From: Sporolactobacillus laevolacticus DSM 442
GTDB lineage: Bacteria; Bacillota; Bacilli; Bacillales; Sporolactobacillaceae
Direction of reading: 5' to 3'
Length of the DNA stretch: 64,000 bases
Assembly: GCF_000497245.1 (NCBI RefSeq)
Contig: NZ_AWTC01000006.1
Location: forward strand, 62,001-126,000
Within the stretch, counting starts at the first letter, position 1; each line of letters starts with the position of its first letter. Below, in pieces: positions 7,644 through 15,447 of the stretch. The notes below the pieces were generated by a model. It was not told the origin of the DNA. It did not search any database and worked only from the letters and a program-made list of their open reading frames with translations. Position numbers and translations under genes: made by a program.

Positions 7644-8348
7644 TTACGCGATGTAGACCGGCTTGCCGGTTAATTCCATAATTTCTCGCTTAAACCGCGC
7701 TGCGTCCGAATTATTATTGGAGAGATGGAGCAGCCAAATCTCTTGGACTTGCGACAAGTCATTTGCTTGTAGGAACTCTTTGACATTTGCCAATGAAAAG
7801 TGCGATTTGAGCAATCGCCGACGCATAACCTGAGGTACACGTCCGTCTAAGATGTTTTGGTCTAGAATATCGATCGAGTAATTGCATTCGACCATGATGT
7901 GCGTTAATCTTGGAAACTTATATTTGATATAGTAAGTATCCGTTGCAAACAGTAGTTTTTCTCCTGATTGATTGGCCATCAGGTAACCCAATGGCTCGCT
8001 CACATCATGCTGAACATCAAATGGCATAATCGTCCAAGTTCCAAGCGTAAACTGTTTCTTTACTTCCACAGGCTTTACTCGATGCCCGGAAATGCCGAGT
8101 TTGGAGAACGTACCTTTGCTTGCATAAACATCGATCGCTCCTTTTTTAATAACGTCTTTAACTGCCTTCGAATGATCGCCATGCTCATGAGTAACCAAGC
8201 ATCCGACCACTTGAGACATATGAAAATCGAATCCTACCTGAATGTCTTTATAATTAATTCCTGCTTCTAGGAGCAGAAGCGTATGGCCATCAGTAACCTT
8301 ATAGGCGTTACCCGAAGATCCAGATGCAAGCGGCGTGATTTCAATCAT
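7644..8348 (-). CDS. MBL-fold metallo-hydrolase of a phage recombination module
   Basis: A protein of 234 residues. It has the metallo-beta-lactamase fold signature THEHGDHS near residue 54 (HxHxDH), an early [13 protein letters not shown] strand-loop, a later FATDTYY (metal Asp), and HFSLANV and LLHLSNNN histidines. The family includes nucleases and other hydrolases; the closest host type is YycJ-like. Its constant place beside RecT and SSB in phages suggests a nuclease job in recombination, but this is inference. ATG 8348 overlaps the RecT stop. Confidence 0.8.
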   Translation of the reverse strand: MIEITPLASGSSGNAYKVTDGHTLLLLEAGINYKDIQVGFDFHMSQVVGCLVTHEHGDHSKAVKDVIKKGAIDVYASKGTFSKLGISGHRVKPVEVKKQFTLGTWTIMPFDVQHDVSEPLGYLMANQSGEKLLFATDTYYIKYKFPRLTHIMVECNYSIDILDQNILDGRVPQVMRRRLLKSHFSLANVKEFLQANDLSQVQEIWLLHLSNNNSDAARFKREIMELTGKPVYIA

Positions 8349-9487
8349 CAGAATCCAGGTCCACCTGCAGCTTCTGCCTTTTCAAAATCATCTGTAGGAT
8401 CGTCTCCCGCTTCGGTCATCGGCTTTTCTACCTTTGTTCTCTCCTGGATAGGATCCTTTTTCTGAATCGGTTCAACATTATCACGATGCTCTGATTGTGC
8501 TTTCTCTGCTTTATACTCAGGCTCAGATACTTCAACATCAATCGTTTCGCGGTTGGCGTTCTCTGCTATTTCCTTGCGGACACGCGATGCTTCACCGTCA
8601 GTTGATTCCTCGTAGCTCATCTGAATTACCGCATTTCCGAAGTCCTTCGGAATCTTCTTAACGATGTTATTCCGCATTTTGCGGACAATCATCGTCTCAC
8701 GGCTCTGTGGATCTTTCCAAGCTGGACTGATGTATTCACTTAAATCAGGATCATCCAGAGCACCAAGGCCGAGCTGTGCAGCCTTGACCAGAATCTCCTT
8801 TTTCTTTTTATTGATTTCTTGTTTTTGTGCACTGGTTGCTTTAAAGCGACTTTCAGCGATGCCGAAAGTTTCATTCATGAGGTTATTGCTGATATGCGCG
8901 ATCAAATTTTTTGCCACATCAGCGCGCTCGGAGATATAAAACTCAACCGTGTTATCAGTCTTTATGATGGGATAAACTACTCGGACAATCTTACCGGATC
9001 CGGATGGCGTCCATTTTGGAGAGGTCATTTCCAGACCGTTGTATGAAGGATACTCGAACTTATCATTTTCACGAACGAGCCAGAACTGTTTTACGGCTTT
9101 CACGTCACGTCCAAAACGGGCAAGGATGGAATCATTTCCATCGCCCTCAATTCCCATTTCGATCTGTTTTTTCCAGATCTTTTCCTTACTTCCCTGCGCC
9201 GAAAAGGCAACGTTTCTCAGCTGGAAGTAGACTTCACGTGGGCTTGCTGCTGCATTCAATTTAAGAGCAGCCACTTGGAGAAGCGTATCTGTAATATTAC
9301 TCTTGTCCAGTTGCTCATCGTTCCAACTGATCAGTTTGCCATCCAAGACATTGTTGATTGCCGAAATGGCTGATAGCACACACTGTTTTGAGTAAGTGTC
9401 CATTTTGATTCCGTTATTGGTTAACTGATCCTCAATCATTGGAGCAAATGTGTCGTTGACCTTGGTTAAAGCTGTTGAAAAAGTCAT
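8348..9487 (-). CDS. recT: RecT family single-strand annealing recombinase
   Basis: A protein of 379 residues. The first 230 residues match RecT-like proteins: an N-terminal helical part, LLQVAALKLNAAASPREVYFQLR, and SDRA-like ISERADVAKNLIAHISNN. The C-terminal 90 residues are acidic and probably disordered, a usual tail that contacts partners. RecT anneals complementary strands and promotes strand invasion during phage recombination. No adjacent YqaJ/RecE-type exonuclease is seen; the SbcC-like ATPase, MBL-fold and DUF1064 proteins are the only candidate nuclease partners. ATG 9487 follows GAGGAGG. Confidence 0.75.
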   Translation of the reverse strand: MTFSTALTKVNDTFAPMIEDQLTNNGIKMDTYSKQCVLSAISAINNVLDGKLISWNDEQLDKSNITDTLLQVAALKLNAAASPREVYFQLRNVAFSAQGSKEKIWKKQIEMGIEGDGNDSILARFGRDVKAVKQFWLVRENDKFEYPSYNGLEMTSPKWTPSGSGKIVRVVYPIIKTDNTVEFYISERADVAKNLIAHISNNLMNETFGIAESRFKATSAQKQEINKKKKEILVKAAQLGLGALDDPDLSEYISPAWKDPQSRETMIVRKMRNNIVKKIPKDFGNAVIQMSYEESTDGEASRVRKEIAENANRETIDVEVSEPEYKAEKAQSEHRDNVEPIQKKDPIQERTKVEKPMTEAGDDPTDDFEKAEAAGGPGF

Positions 9488-11479
9488 TTAGATTACCTCC
9501 TCTGCAATCTCGGATTTATTTACAATTCGCAATTCCTTGTCCTTGGCCGATACAATTAGGCTAATAACCTGTGCGTTAGTCTCAGCAAGGTTTGTTACTG
9601 ATTCACGGTTGTCCACAAAAATCGGTACGTGGATTCCATAGAATTCAGAAAGTGTGTCGATCACATCAAGACCGACATTAATGCGTGCGGCGTTGTTTAG
9701 ATCGCTGAACGGCACGCCGTCGTATGTCATTTCGCAAACATCTGTCAAGTCTCCATTGACTTGGCGATCAAAAAGTTTGAACCGAGCAAATTTGAATTTC
9801 TCATTAATCCGTTCCTCAAGAAGACTTGATTTCGTTTCAGTAAACAGATTAATCAGGTGCAGGATATATTCTGCTCTTTCAAATTTGGCTGTAAGGTCCC
9901 TTTCTTCCATTTCAAGTTCACGGATTCGTTTATCGATCTTCCTTGATTGTTCGAAGTCTTTCAATCCCGCTGTAAAATCAAACAACGATTTTCTTAGTTT
10001 GCTTTTTTCTTCGGTCTCCGCCATGATCGCATCATCAATTGAATTGCGAAGATCGTTTATTTTTGCATTGATTTCAGCGATACGGCTTTCCATTTCTTGA
10101 TATTTAGGATCATCAAGAACCGAAGATGTTCCAGTATTAAGTTCATCAGCCTCTTTTTTCATTGCTTCGAGAACGGCTGTTTTCTTGACTAAATCAGCCT
10201 TTATTTGCTCTACTTCGAGGTTTTTTGCACTGATTTCACTTTCGAATCTCTGAACTTCGGCCATTGTTTCTTTACCACTGCTCTGAATGCCCTGCAGGCG
10301 TTGAGCCTTGTCTAAGTTAAAATGCTGCTCTGCATGTTTTCTTGCTTCCTCAACCTTATTTTCAGGTAGGTCTTGTTTGCAAGTTGGGCAAACCGTTTCA
10401 CCGGAAAAGGTAAATATTTCAGCATTAACAGCTGCCCATTCATGGCGAAGATCCTCAGCCTTTTCTTTCAGACGATCAATCTTTGCCTTGGATCTCGAAT
10501 TTTCTTCGTCAATTTCTTGAATCCGTCTATTTTGTTTGTCGATAACAGTTTTACGATCGTAGTAATCAACGCGAAGACTATCAATCTTCTTATGCAAATC
10601 CGACTGGTAACCATTGCGAAATTCCTGCTGTTCGCCACGGATTTTCAAAATTTCGTTTTTTAGTTCAGTTACTTCTCCGCCGGAACGGATTTGAGCAATA
10701 TGGTCATCAATTTCATCGATTTTCTTTTGCAATGCACTGGCTAATCCTCTCAAATCCTCTTCAGACGAATAATTATCTAAATTTGGTTTGGCGTTTTGAT
10801 TTTCGTCGATTCGTGGTTCGATGTCTTTGAGATCTGAATTGATTTCCTTTTTTTGTTCGGACACGATTTTTTTGAAATCATCGATGTTGTGATCACCGAT
10901 AATGTCGGGAAGATCTTTGAGCTCATCATTTGCTTTGACAACCGTATCAATGGACACGTCGCCACAAATATTAAGGAGCACTGAACGCCGGTCTTTCCAT
11001 GGCATAACTTCGTTGAAGCAAGTTGGAGAAGAAAGTAGTTTGAACAGCTTTTCATCACCATTCACTAAGCTCATAACTTGAAGATCATATTCACGTTTCC
11101 GGCTTGGAACACCATTGATGTAATACTTTGTTTCGTGCCCGGAGAAGGTCTCTTTAGGTGAATTTTTCTTCTTGGTCCATATCTCGTGATACACCCGCTT
11201 AAGCGCTAAGGGTTTACCATTAACCGTAAATGCACCACTAACTGAATGATCCCTGTGGTGCACCGGCTCACCACTCTTGAGTAAGGTTTTGATTGAGAAG
11301 TCCGTTCGATCTCGACTATCTTTACCAAATAGCAACCAGTTGTAACCATCTGCAATAGTAGTTTTACCAGAGGCATTTTCACCGAAAGCATCGATGTCTT
11401 GTCCATTTGCAGTAATGAATAGATTACGAATGCCTTTAAAATTAATCAGTTCAAGCTCAACAAGCTTAATGTCTTTCAT
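9488..11479 (-). CDS. SbcC/Rad50-like AAA ATPase with zinc hook
   Basis: A protein of 663 residues. It starts with an ATP-binding head (VELELINFKGIRNL, Walker A GENASGKTT near residue 37), then two long coiled-coil arms around a zinc hook (CPTCKQDL near residue 367), and closes with the second half of the head (SDLNNAARINVGLDV, then a Walker B-like VPIFVDNRESV). The architecture is Rad50/SbcC. These tether DNA and drive a partner nuclease; no SbcD-type phosphoesterase gene is nearby. It lies directly upstream of recT, so a role in phage recombination is likely. Confidence 0.8.
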   Translation of the reverse strand: MKDIKLVELELINFKGIRNLFITANGQDIDAFGENASGKTTIADGYNWLLFGKDSRDRTDFSIKTLLKSGEPVHHRDHSVSGAFTVNGKPLALKRVYHEIWTKKKNSPKETFSGHETKYYINGVPSRKREYDLQVMSLVNGDEKLFKLLSSPTCFNEVMPWKDRRSVLLNICGDVSIDTVVKANDELKDLPDIIGDHNIDDFKKIVSEQKKEINSDLKDIEPRIDENQNAKPNLDNYSSEEDLRGLASALQKKIDEIDDHIAQIRSGGEVTELKNEILKIRGEQQEFRNGYQSDLHKKIDSLRVDYYDRKTVIDKQNRRIQEIDEENSRSKAKIDRLKEKAEDLRHEWAAVNAEIFTFSGETVCPTCKQDLPENKVEEARKHAEQHFNLDKAQRLQGIQSSGKETMAEVQRFESEISAKNLEVEQIKADLVKKTAVLEAMKKEADELNTGTSSVLDDPKYQEMESRIAEINAKINDLRNSIDDAIMAETEEKSKLRKSLFDFTAGLKDFEQSRKIDKRIRELEMEERDLTAKFERAEYILHLINLFTETKSSLLEERINEKFKFARFKLFDRQVNGDLTDVCEMTYDGVPFSDLNNAARINVGLDVIDTLSEFYGIHVPIFVDNRESVTNLAETNAQVISLIVSAKDKELRIVNKSEIAEEVI

Positions 11480-11551
11480 CTGCGCACCTCCATTTGTTTT
11501 TCACCGAATCCCCTGATAAAATAGAGGGGATGATATATCAACACGAATGTT

Positions 11552-11755
11552 TTAACTAAGGACGCCCTGGCCGGCGTTCTTTTTATATCGCTTGCGAAGT
11601 TCGTTATAGCGATGAAGCTGTTCCGCTGTTTCAAATCGGAACATAGGTGGCTTCTTTAAGTCGTCAGGACAATGGACAACGCCGCCTGATTCAGACAAAG
11701 CCTGTAGGTTTGGCTTGTTGAAAGTCTGTTCCGTGCACATTACATCGATGCTCAT
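11552..11755 (-). CDS. Hypothetical phage protein (67 aa)
   Basis: A protein of 67 residues. ATG 11755 (MSIDVMCTEQTFNKPN) follows GAGAGGGGG; an earlier in-frame start overlaps the gene before and lacks a ribosome site. Soluble, with a basic C-terminus (RYNELRKRYKKNAGQG). About 70 bases separate it from the SbcC-like gene. No family recognised. Confidence 0.5.
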   Translation of the reverse strand: MSIDVMCTEQTFNKPNLQALSESGGVVHCPDDLKKPPMFRFETAEQLHRYNELRKRYKKNAGQGVLS

Positions 11756-11769
11756 GCTCTCACCCCCTC

Positions 11770-11943
11770 TCAAGATTCCCAGTAATATTCCGCTGCCTCT
11801 TTAGGCGTTTTAAATCTAAATTGATGCGTCATTTCGAGAATTAGCTTCGTTATGTCGACTTCGTCATAGCCAAGATTTCGCATCGCGGCCATCGTATACC
11901 CCATGCAAGATTCCTTGCTCCAATTGCTTGCACCCTCAGGCAT
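11770..11943 (-). CDS. Small hypothetical phage protein (57 aa)
   Basis: A frame of 57 residues from ATG 11943 to TGA 11770. The sequence begins MPEGASNWSKESCMGYTMAA and ends FKTPKEAAEYYWES. It fits tightly into the operon, overlapping the end of the preceding gene by eight bases and leaving 14 bases to the next start. The regular amino-acid make-up and position support a real gene. No family recognised. Confidence 0.5.
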   Translation of the reverse strand: MPEGASNWSKESCMGYTMAAMRNLGYDEVDITKLILEMTHQFRFKTPKEAAEYYWES

Positions 11944-12085
11944 TCACCCACGCTCCTCTCTTCAAGATCACTTTCAGTTCTGCTAATTCACCTATGAAAA
12001 AGCATTGTGCTCTACCTAGACCATCACGTTTGGAAGTTTTGTACAGTTCTTCCAGTTCAGCGATTCGTTCCATGACTTCGTTCAT
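11936..12085 (-). CDS. Small hypothetical phage protein (49 aa)
   Basis: A frame of 49 residues starting at ATG 12085 (MNEVMERIAELEELYK) after GGTGAGAAAG. Upstream in-frame starts would give an N-terminus fully inside the previous gene. Mostly one helix with heptad-like leucines, then a short FFIGELAELKVILK segment. It overlaps genes on both sides by a few bases. Unknown function; a small helical regulator or adaptor is possible. Confidence 0.45.
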   Translation of the reverse strand: MNEVMERIAELEELYKTSKRDGLGRAQCFFIGELAELKVILKRGAWVNA

Positions 12086-12348
12086 TTCTTTCTCACCACG
12101 ATTCTCACAATCTTCAGATGCTCCACTGTGGATAAAAATTGTTGTTCTGGCTTGTTGACCAGTGCAATCAGTTCGTCCATGCAGGCGCAAATCTCATCAA
12201 TGTTTGTGTCAGCATCTTCCAACTCGCCAAGTGCGATTCTTAATTGCCACGCATGAAACATGCGCTCAATGCATTCAATTCGTTCTTGCACGGCTGGAAA
12301 ATCCTTTTCCGAAAAATGTTCTTTCAGTTCGTCGGTAAAGAGATTCAT
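12082..12348 (-). CDS. Hypothetical helical phage protein (88 aa)
   Basis: A protein of 88 residues with ATG 12348 five bases after AAGGTG, overlapping the stop of the preceding gene. All-helical in character (CIERMFHAWQLRIALGELED, CACMDELIALV) with a basic end. No family recognised. Part of the early operon expressed from the promoter at 13.8 kb. Confidence 0.55.
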   Translation of the reverse strand: MNLFTDELKEHFSEKDFPAVQERIECIERMFHAWQLRIALGELEDADTNIDEICACMDELIALVNKPEQQFLSTVEHLKIVRIVVRKK

Positions 12349-12950
12349 CCGTACACCTTCTCACGCTCAATGTTGATCAAACGATCCACCGAACTGACCG
12401 CCACACGATCAACAAGAGCCTCGCTTGTCCATGCATTCTGTACGTCTACCCAAGCAACACCCCAGTTCATTTCAATTGACATCAACACGCATTCTGCGGA
12501 TTGATAGGTGTCATCGATTTGTCCTGCATGTTCCTTGATTTCATTGATCTGTCGCTCGTCCAACTTTCGACCAGGCCGCATGTCCGTGCTTATTTCAAGA
12601 AGTCTCTGTGCTGATTCGATGCCTTTCTGAGCTTGATCAATGTAATTTACCAACTGCGTTTCAAGTTTTTGAATTAGTCGTGGATCGGTGGGGATACGAG
12701 ATACTCCGAATATGTGCAGTACCGCCTGTCTTGCTAATCGGTCACCGCACGCATCGCACCAATCAAGCGCTTCGTTTAAGCTGATTCGGCTCACTCCATC
12801 TTCAATTGCAGTCATTCGGGCCGTTGTCATGCCTAAATACTTGGATAATGCTACTTTCGTTCGTCTGTTCTCATTGACACTGTACTCACGTGCCGCCTGT
12901 AGAATTTTTCCTAAAGCAGACGGCCGATAGACTAGCGCTGGTCGTTCCAT
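12345..12950 (-). CDS. HTH-domain phage protein, probable early regulator
   Basis: A protein of 201 residues; the first ATG is at 12950 (MERPALVYRPSALGK). Residues 30-75 match a Xre-type helix-turn-helix (KVALSKYLGMTTARMTAIEDG, then ISLNEALDWCDACG). The rest is helical (QAQKGIESAQRLLEIS). The ribosome site is weak and close, so the start is less sure. It overlaps the next gene and probably acts as a DNA-binding regulator in the early region. The HTH is clear; the function is inference. Confidence 0.6.
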   Translation of the reverse strand: MERPALVYRPSALGKILQAAREYSVNENRRTKVALSKYLGMTTARMTAIEDGVSRISLNEALDWCDACGDRLARQAVLHIFGVSRIPTDPRLIQKLETQLVNYIDQAQKGIESAQRLLEISTDMRPGRKLDERQINEIKEHAGQIDDTYQSAECVLMSIEMNWGVAWVDVQNAWTSEALVDRVAVSSVDRLINIEREKVYG

Positions 12951-13012
12951 GTTCCCCAATACGTTCGCCTCTCTTATATTTTTGATTTGGAATAATATAG
13001 AAATATGGAATG

Positions 13013-13321
13013 CTAGATAACATGGTACTTTTGATGGAATTCAGGTGCGTTTTCATTGATCCATTGAGTATGGTCATCAATCCACTTTTTAAGTAAATGC
13101 TTTGGAACCCTAACGCCAGCTTGACGAAAAACCGGAAAATCTTCACGATTTAACAAGTTAGTAACTGTTGGTTGAGTGATGCTGAAAATTTGAGCTAGGT
13201 CCTTTCGCGTAAGCATAACGAGGTCATCCGGTTCAACCTTATCTTTCAGCTGTTCAATTTCCGTTTTAAGTGGCTCAATCTCTTTTGCAACTGCAGAACG
13301 GATGGCTTCTTCGATAGACAT
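13013..13321 (-). CDS. HTH (excisionase/MerR-like) phage protein
   Basis: A protein of 102 residues with ATG 13321 after AAGGAGGCGATCCTT. A short coiled-coil N-terminus (EIEPLKTEIEQLKDKVE) precedes a winged-helix/excisionase-like DNA-binding part (LTRKDLAQIFSITQPTVTNL, VFRQAGVRVPKHLLKKWIDD). This type is common in phage early regions as a regulator or DNA-remodelling factor. It could serve as excisionase for the integrase at 20.2 kb, but placement next to Cro suggests early regulation; both are inferences. Confidence 0.6.
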   Translation of the reverse strand: MSIEEAIRSAVAKEIEPLKTEIEQLKDKVEPDDLVMLTRKDLAQIFSITQPTVTNLLNREDFPVFRQAGVRVPKHLLKKWIDDHTQWINENAPEFHQKYHVI

Positions 13322-13336
13322 AAGGATCGCCTCCTT

Positions 13337-13465
13337 TCAGTTTTGTTTTAGGACACCAATGCATTGGATGATTTCTTTAACATCATCATTGAAACCGTCG
13401 CGCTCGATGATTTTGTTTGCCTTAACTGCTAGATTTTCAATCAGTTCTTTTTCTGAATCAGTCAT
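13337..13465 (-). CDS. Small hypothetical phage protein (42 aa)
   Basis: A frame of 42 residues starting at ATG 13465 after GGAGGCGGATCAAAA, a strong ribosome site. It reads as one acidic helical protein (MTDSEKELIENLAVKANKII). It fills the gap between the Cro-like and the HTH genes. No family recognised. The good ribosome site and operon fit support a real gene. Confidence 0.55.
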   Translation of the reverse strand: MTDSEKELIENLAVKANKIIERDGFNDDVKEIIQCIGVLKQN

Positions 13466-13543
13466 TTTTGATCCGCCTCCTTTTGGCTTACGAATTCAAG
13501 CTGCAGCCGTAAACTGAAATTAGATTACTTCCTTTTCTTTGTC

Positions 13544-13768
13544 TTAAGTAGCGTTTTTCGCTACTTCTTGTTCAAAAAAATATTCTGATGGAACCTTGAA
13601 AAAATTTGCTAATGCATGTAGTTCATCTGCCGAAAACTTAACATGACCAAGTTCTTTTCTGTTATAGGAATAAATGCTTTTAAACCCTAACAGTTCAGCA
13701 AGTTCTTCTTGAGATAGCTTTTTTTCTTTTCTCAGATCTTTGATTTTCTCAAGATTTAGAACTGCCAT
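13544..13768 (-). CDS. Xre-family Cro-like regulator
   Basis: A protein of 74 residues: one helix-turn-helix domain (LRKEKKLSQEELAELLGFKSIYSYNRKELG) and a short C-terminal helix. ATG 13768 follows GGAGGTG by seven bases. It is the first gene leftwards from the immunity region and is read from a near-consensus promoter that overlaps operator sites, the position of Cro. It should turn down the lysogeny promoter when lytic growth begins. Odd point: an operator-like palindrome (13549-13563) sits inside its own last codons. Confidence 0.8.
   Translation of the reverse strand: MAVLNLEKIKDLRKEKKLSQEELAELLGFKSIYSYNRKELGHVKFSADELHALANFFKVPSEYFFEQEVAKNAT
13549..13563. promoter_or_regulatory. Perfect operator palindrome in the cro 3' end
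   Basis: TAGCGTTTTTCGCTA is a perfect 5-5-5 inverted repeat of the same type as the operators in the immunity region. It lies at the end of the cro-like gene, so a repressor bound here could block elongation or form a loop with the main operators. Confidence 0.6.
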
Positions 13769-13810
13769 CTGCCATCACCTCCGTAGCGTTTTTTGCAACT
13801 TAATGTTTTT

Positions 13811-13839
13811 ATTATAGATTGCATTTTTCGCTACGTCAA
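13811..13839 (-). promoter_or_regulatory. Early (cro) promoter
   Basis: Minus strand TTGACG (13834-13839) and TATAAT (13811-13816) are separated by exactly 17 bases, near the sigma-A consensus. An operator fills the spacer, so a bound repressor should shut off the early operon. Confidence 0.85.
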
Positions 13840-13845
13840 TATACT
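13819..13845 (+). promoter_or_regulatory. Probable repressor promoter
   Basis: Plus strand TTGCAT (13819-13824) and TATACT (13840-13845) are 15 bases apart, a short spacer. The start would fall in the operator at 13848-13862, which suggests autoregulation. Weaker than the cro promoter. Confidence 0.45.
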
Positions 13846-13913
13846 CATAGCATTTTTCGCTATTTATTTTTGCAATAAATGCAAAGATGATAAAATTAGG
13901 AGGATGATTATTT

Positions 13914-14276
13914 ATGGGGGTACTTCTATTGAAAAAAGCCCTTGGAGATCGGCTCAAAGAATTGAGAGAATTACGAGGCCTAACTCAGAAAGAGGTAGCT
14001 TCACGATTCGGTATTACTAATTTTCAACTTTCTCGATATGAGACTGGAAAAGCAAATCCAGATCCTGATTTAATAGCAAAATTTGCTGAGTACTACGAAG
14101 TAACTTCAGATTATTTGTTAGGTTTATCCGTTAAAAAAAATCCCGAAAAGCAACCCGAAGGTCGTTTCTTTTATGACCTCGATAGTGCCTCACAAGAAGA
14201 TCTCGATGAACTTGAAAATTATTTCAAATTCATGCAAGAGCGTAAAAAAAGAAGAGAAAACAAAGACACCGAATGA
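13914..14276 (+). CDS. Xre-family phage repressor (ImmR/CI-like, short)
   Basis: A protein of 120 residues: helix-turn-helix at about 10-65 (LKELRELRGLTQKEVASRFG, FQLSRYETGKANPDP, EVTSDYLLGLS), then an acidic linker and a charged helix (DLDELENYFKFMQERKKRR). It lacks the LexA-type self-cleaving domain. Repressors of this short type in ICEBs1 and phi105 are inactivated by an ImmA metallopeptidase, and such a gene lies at 19.2 kb. ATG 13914 follows AGGAGG by ten bases; a TTG 15 bases further in is an alternative. Confidence 0.8.
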   Translation: MGVLLLKKALGDRLKELRELRGLTQKEVASRFGITNFQLSRYETGKANPDPDLIAKFAEYYEVTSDYLLGLSVKKNPEKQPEGRFFYDLDSASQEDLDELENYFKFMQERKKRRENKDTE

Positions 14277-14333
14277 ACCCACACCCAGAAACCATAACGC
14301 TTAATGCGCTCTGTTTAGGTGTGGGTTTCTTTA
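14276..14333 (+). terminator. Terminator after the repressor gene
   Basis: AACCCACACC and GGTGTGGGTT form a ten-base stem around a 32-base loop, followed by TTCTTTAT. The repressor message therefore ends before the cargo genes, which must use their own promoters. Confidence 0.8.
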
Positions 14334-14388
14334 TACATTTTAGCTAGTACTTATTTATCAGATATATATTCACAGGGGGAATATTATT

Positions 14389-14877
14389 ATGCTAAAAAAA
14401 TGGATAGTGGCATCAATTGTTTTCTTATTATTTCTCAGCTCTCTAGGAAATGCATCTTATGCAAAAACAGTATCTAGACATGCCGGTATCGGAGATACAA
14501 AAGCCGCATTCAATAAGGCCTATGGAAAAGGCAAATTTAATGATATTTCCACAGTATATAAACACGGTTATCTAGTTGTTATGTTTTTACATTCTGCATA
14601 TGATATTTCACTGGAATTTGAATCCACATCAAATCCTCGAAGATCAAAGCAACAAGCTATTAACGCCTACAAAAAAATGATTCCTTCTGACTCGAAACTA
14701 ATCAAACAATATCACGACTCTGGCAGGCTAATTATGGAGTACAGAAGTCAAAAACTCGCAAAACACGTTAAAAAAGCTCTATTCAATGGTTCAAAACCCG
14801 GTACATTTATTGCCATTTTGAAGAAAGACTCTTCGGGTTATTATGCTGTAATTTTAGGTACGGGGGATAATCCATAA
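14389..14877 (+). CDS. Secreted hypothetical protein
   Basis: A protein of 162 residues with a typical signal peptide: MLKK, a hydrophobic core (IVASIVFLLFLSSLG) and cleavage near ASYA-KT. The mature part of about 135 residues is basic and mixed alpha/beta (GIGDTKAAFNKAYGKGKFND at its start). No cysteines or lipobox, so it is probably released or wall-associated. ATG 14389 follows AGGGGG. As prophage cargo outside the replication operon it may act in the lysogen; no family recognised. Confidence 0.6.
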   Translation: MLKKWIVASIVFLLFLSSLGNASYAKTVSRHAGIGDTKAAFNKAYGKGKFNDISTVYKHGYLVVMFLHSAYDISLEFESTSNPRRSKQQAINAYKKMIPSDSKLIKQYHDSGRLIMEYRSQKLAKHVKKALFNGSKPGTFIAILKKDSSGYYAVILGTGDNP

Positions 14878-14897
14878 ACTAAGAAAGGAACATTTTT

Positions 14898-15155
14898 TTG
14901 AAAATTATTCAATCCTTTAGGAAACATACTCGGTTATGTATAAGCGTGACTCTAGTCGTTATATTGGCCTTGTTCCCGTATTCAACATCGCAACATATTG
15001 GAATAGGATTTGGCTGGCCCGTTCAATTTCTTATGTTCTACTCGTGGACATTTTTGGGTTTTTGCTTCTATGTAACAGGATTATTTTTAGATGTCTTATT
15101 CTTTTATTTAATGGTAACTTTTGTATTTAAAATAGCCAAAGCAATTAAGACTTGA
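14898..15155 (+). CDS. Hypothetical small membrane protein
   Basis: A protein of 85 residues from TTG 14898, seven bases after AGGAA. It has a basic N-terminus (IIQSFRKHTRLC) and two hydrophobic segments (about 15-30 and 42-80). It lies 20 bases after the secreted protein gene and is probably cotranscribed. An in-frame ATG is absent near the start, so the start is uncertain. Unknown role. Confidence 0.45.
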   Translation: MKIIQSFRKHTRLCISVTLVVILALFPYSTSQHIGIGFGWPVQFLMFYSWTFLGFCFYVTGLFLDVLFFYLMVTFVFKIAKAIKT

Positions 15156-15187
15156 TTTGCTAAATATTTTTGATAAGGTGATTCACT

Positions 15188-15421
15188 ATGGGTTTCCGCT
15201 TTCGCAAGAGCATCAAGTTCAAATCAAATAGAAATCTCATCAAAAGGCTTATTGACACGCTGATCATTTTGCTACTTTTAGCTACCGCACTCTTCCTGTT
15301 CTTGATGCTTCGTGACAAAGATCTAATTCAGGCTGTCCATTTTCGTAACATCGCTAGCGTGCTTACTCTGATCGCAGTTACGTTAATTCTCACTAAAGAC
15401 TATTTTATAAAAAATATTTAA
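15188..15421 (+). CDS. Hybrid small membrane protein with a DUF4236-like N-terminus
   Basis: A protein of 77 residues with ATG 15188 after AAGGTG. The first ten residues, MGFRFRKSIK, are identical to those of the DUF4236 protein encoded next (15448), and the matching DNA is nearly the same. After that the sequence turns into two membrane helices (TLIILLLLATALFLFLML and IASVLTLIAVTLIL). It looks like a partial duplication of the neighbour's 5' end joined to a membrane segment. Function unknown. Confidence 0.5.
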   Translation: MGFRFRKSIKFKSNRNLIKRLIDTLIILLLLATALFLFLMLRDKDLIQAVHFRNIASVLTLIAVTLILTKDYFIKNI

Positions 15422-15447
15422 AGAATAAGTTTCAGGACGTGATTATC

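Larger units (their letters stand above)
13784..13885. promoter_or_regulatory. Operator cluster of the prophage immunity region
   Basis: Four dyads share a half-site T(A/T)GC(A/G) with a five-base AT core: TAGCGTTTTTTGCAA (13784-13798), TTGCATTTTTCGCTA (13819-13833), TAGCATTTTTCGCTA (13848-13862) and TTTGCAATAAATGCAAA (13869-13885). The second lies in the spacer of the cro promoter, the third at the expected start site of the rightward promoter. This is the layout of a lysis-lysogeny switch; which HTH protein binds which site is inference. Confidence 0.75.
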
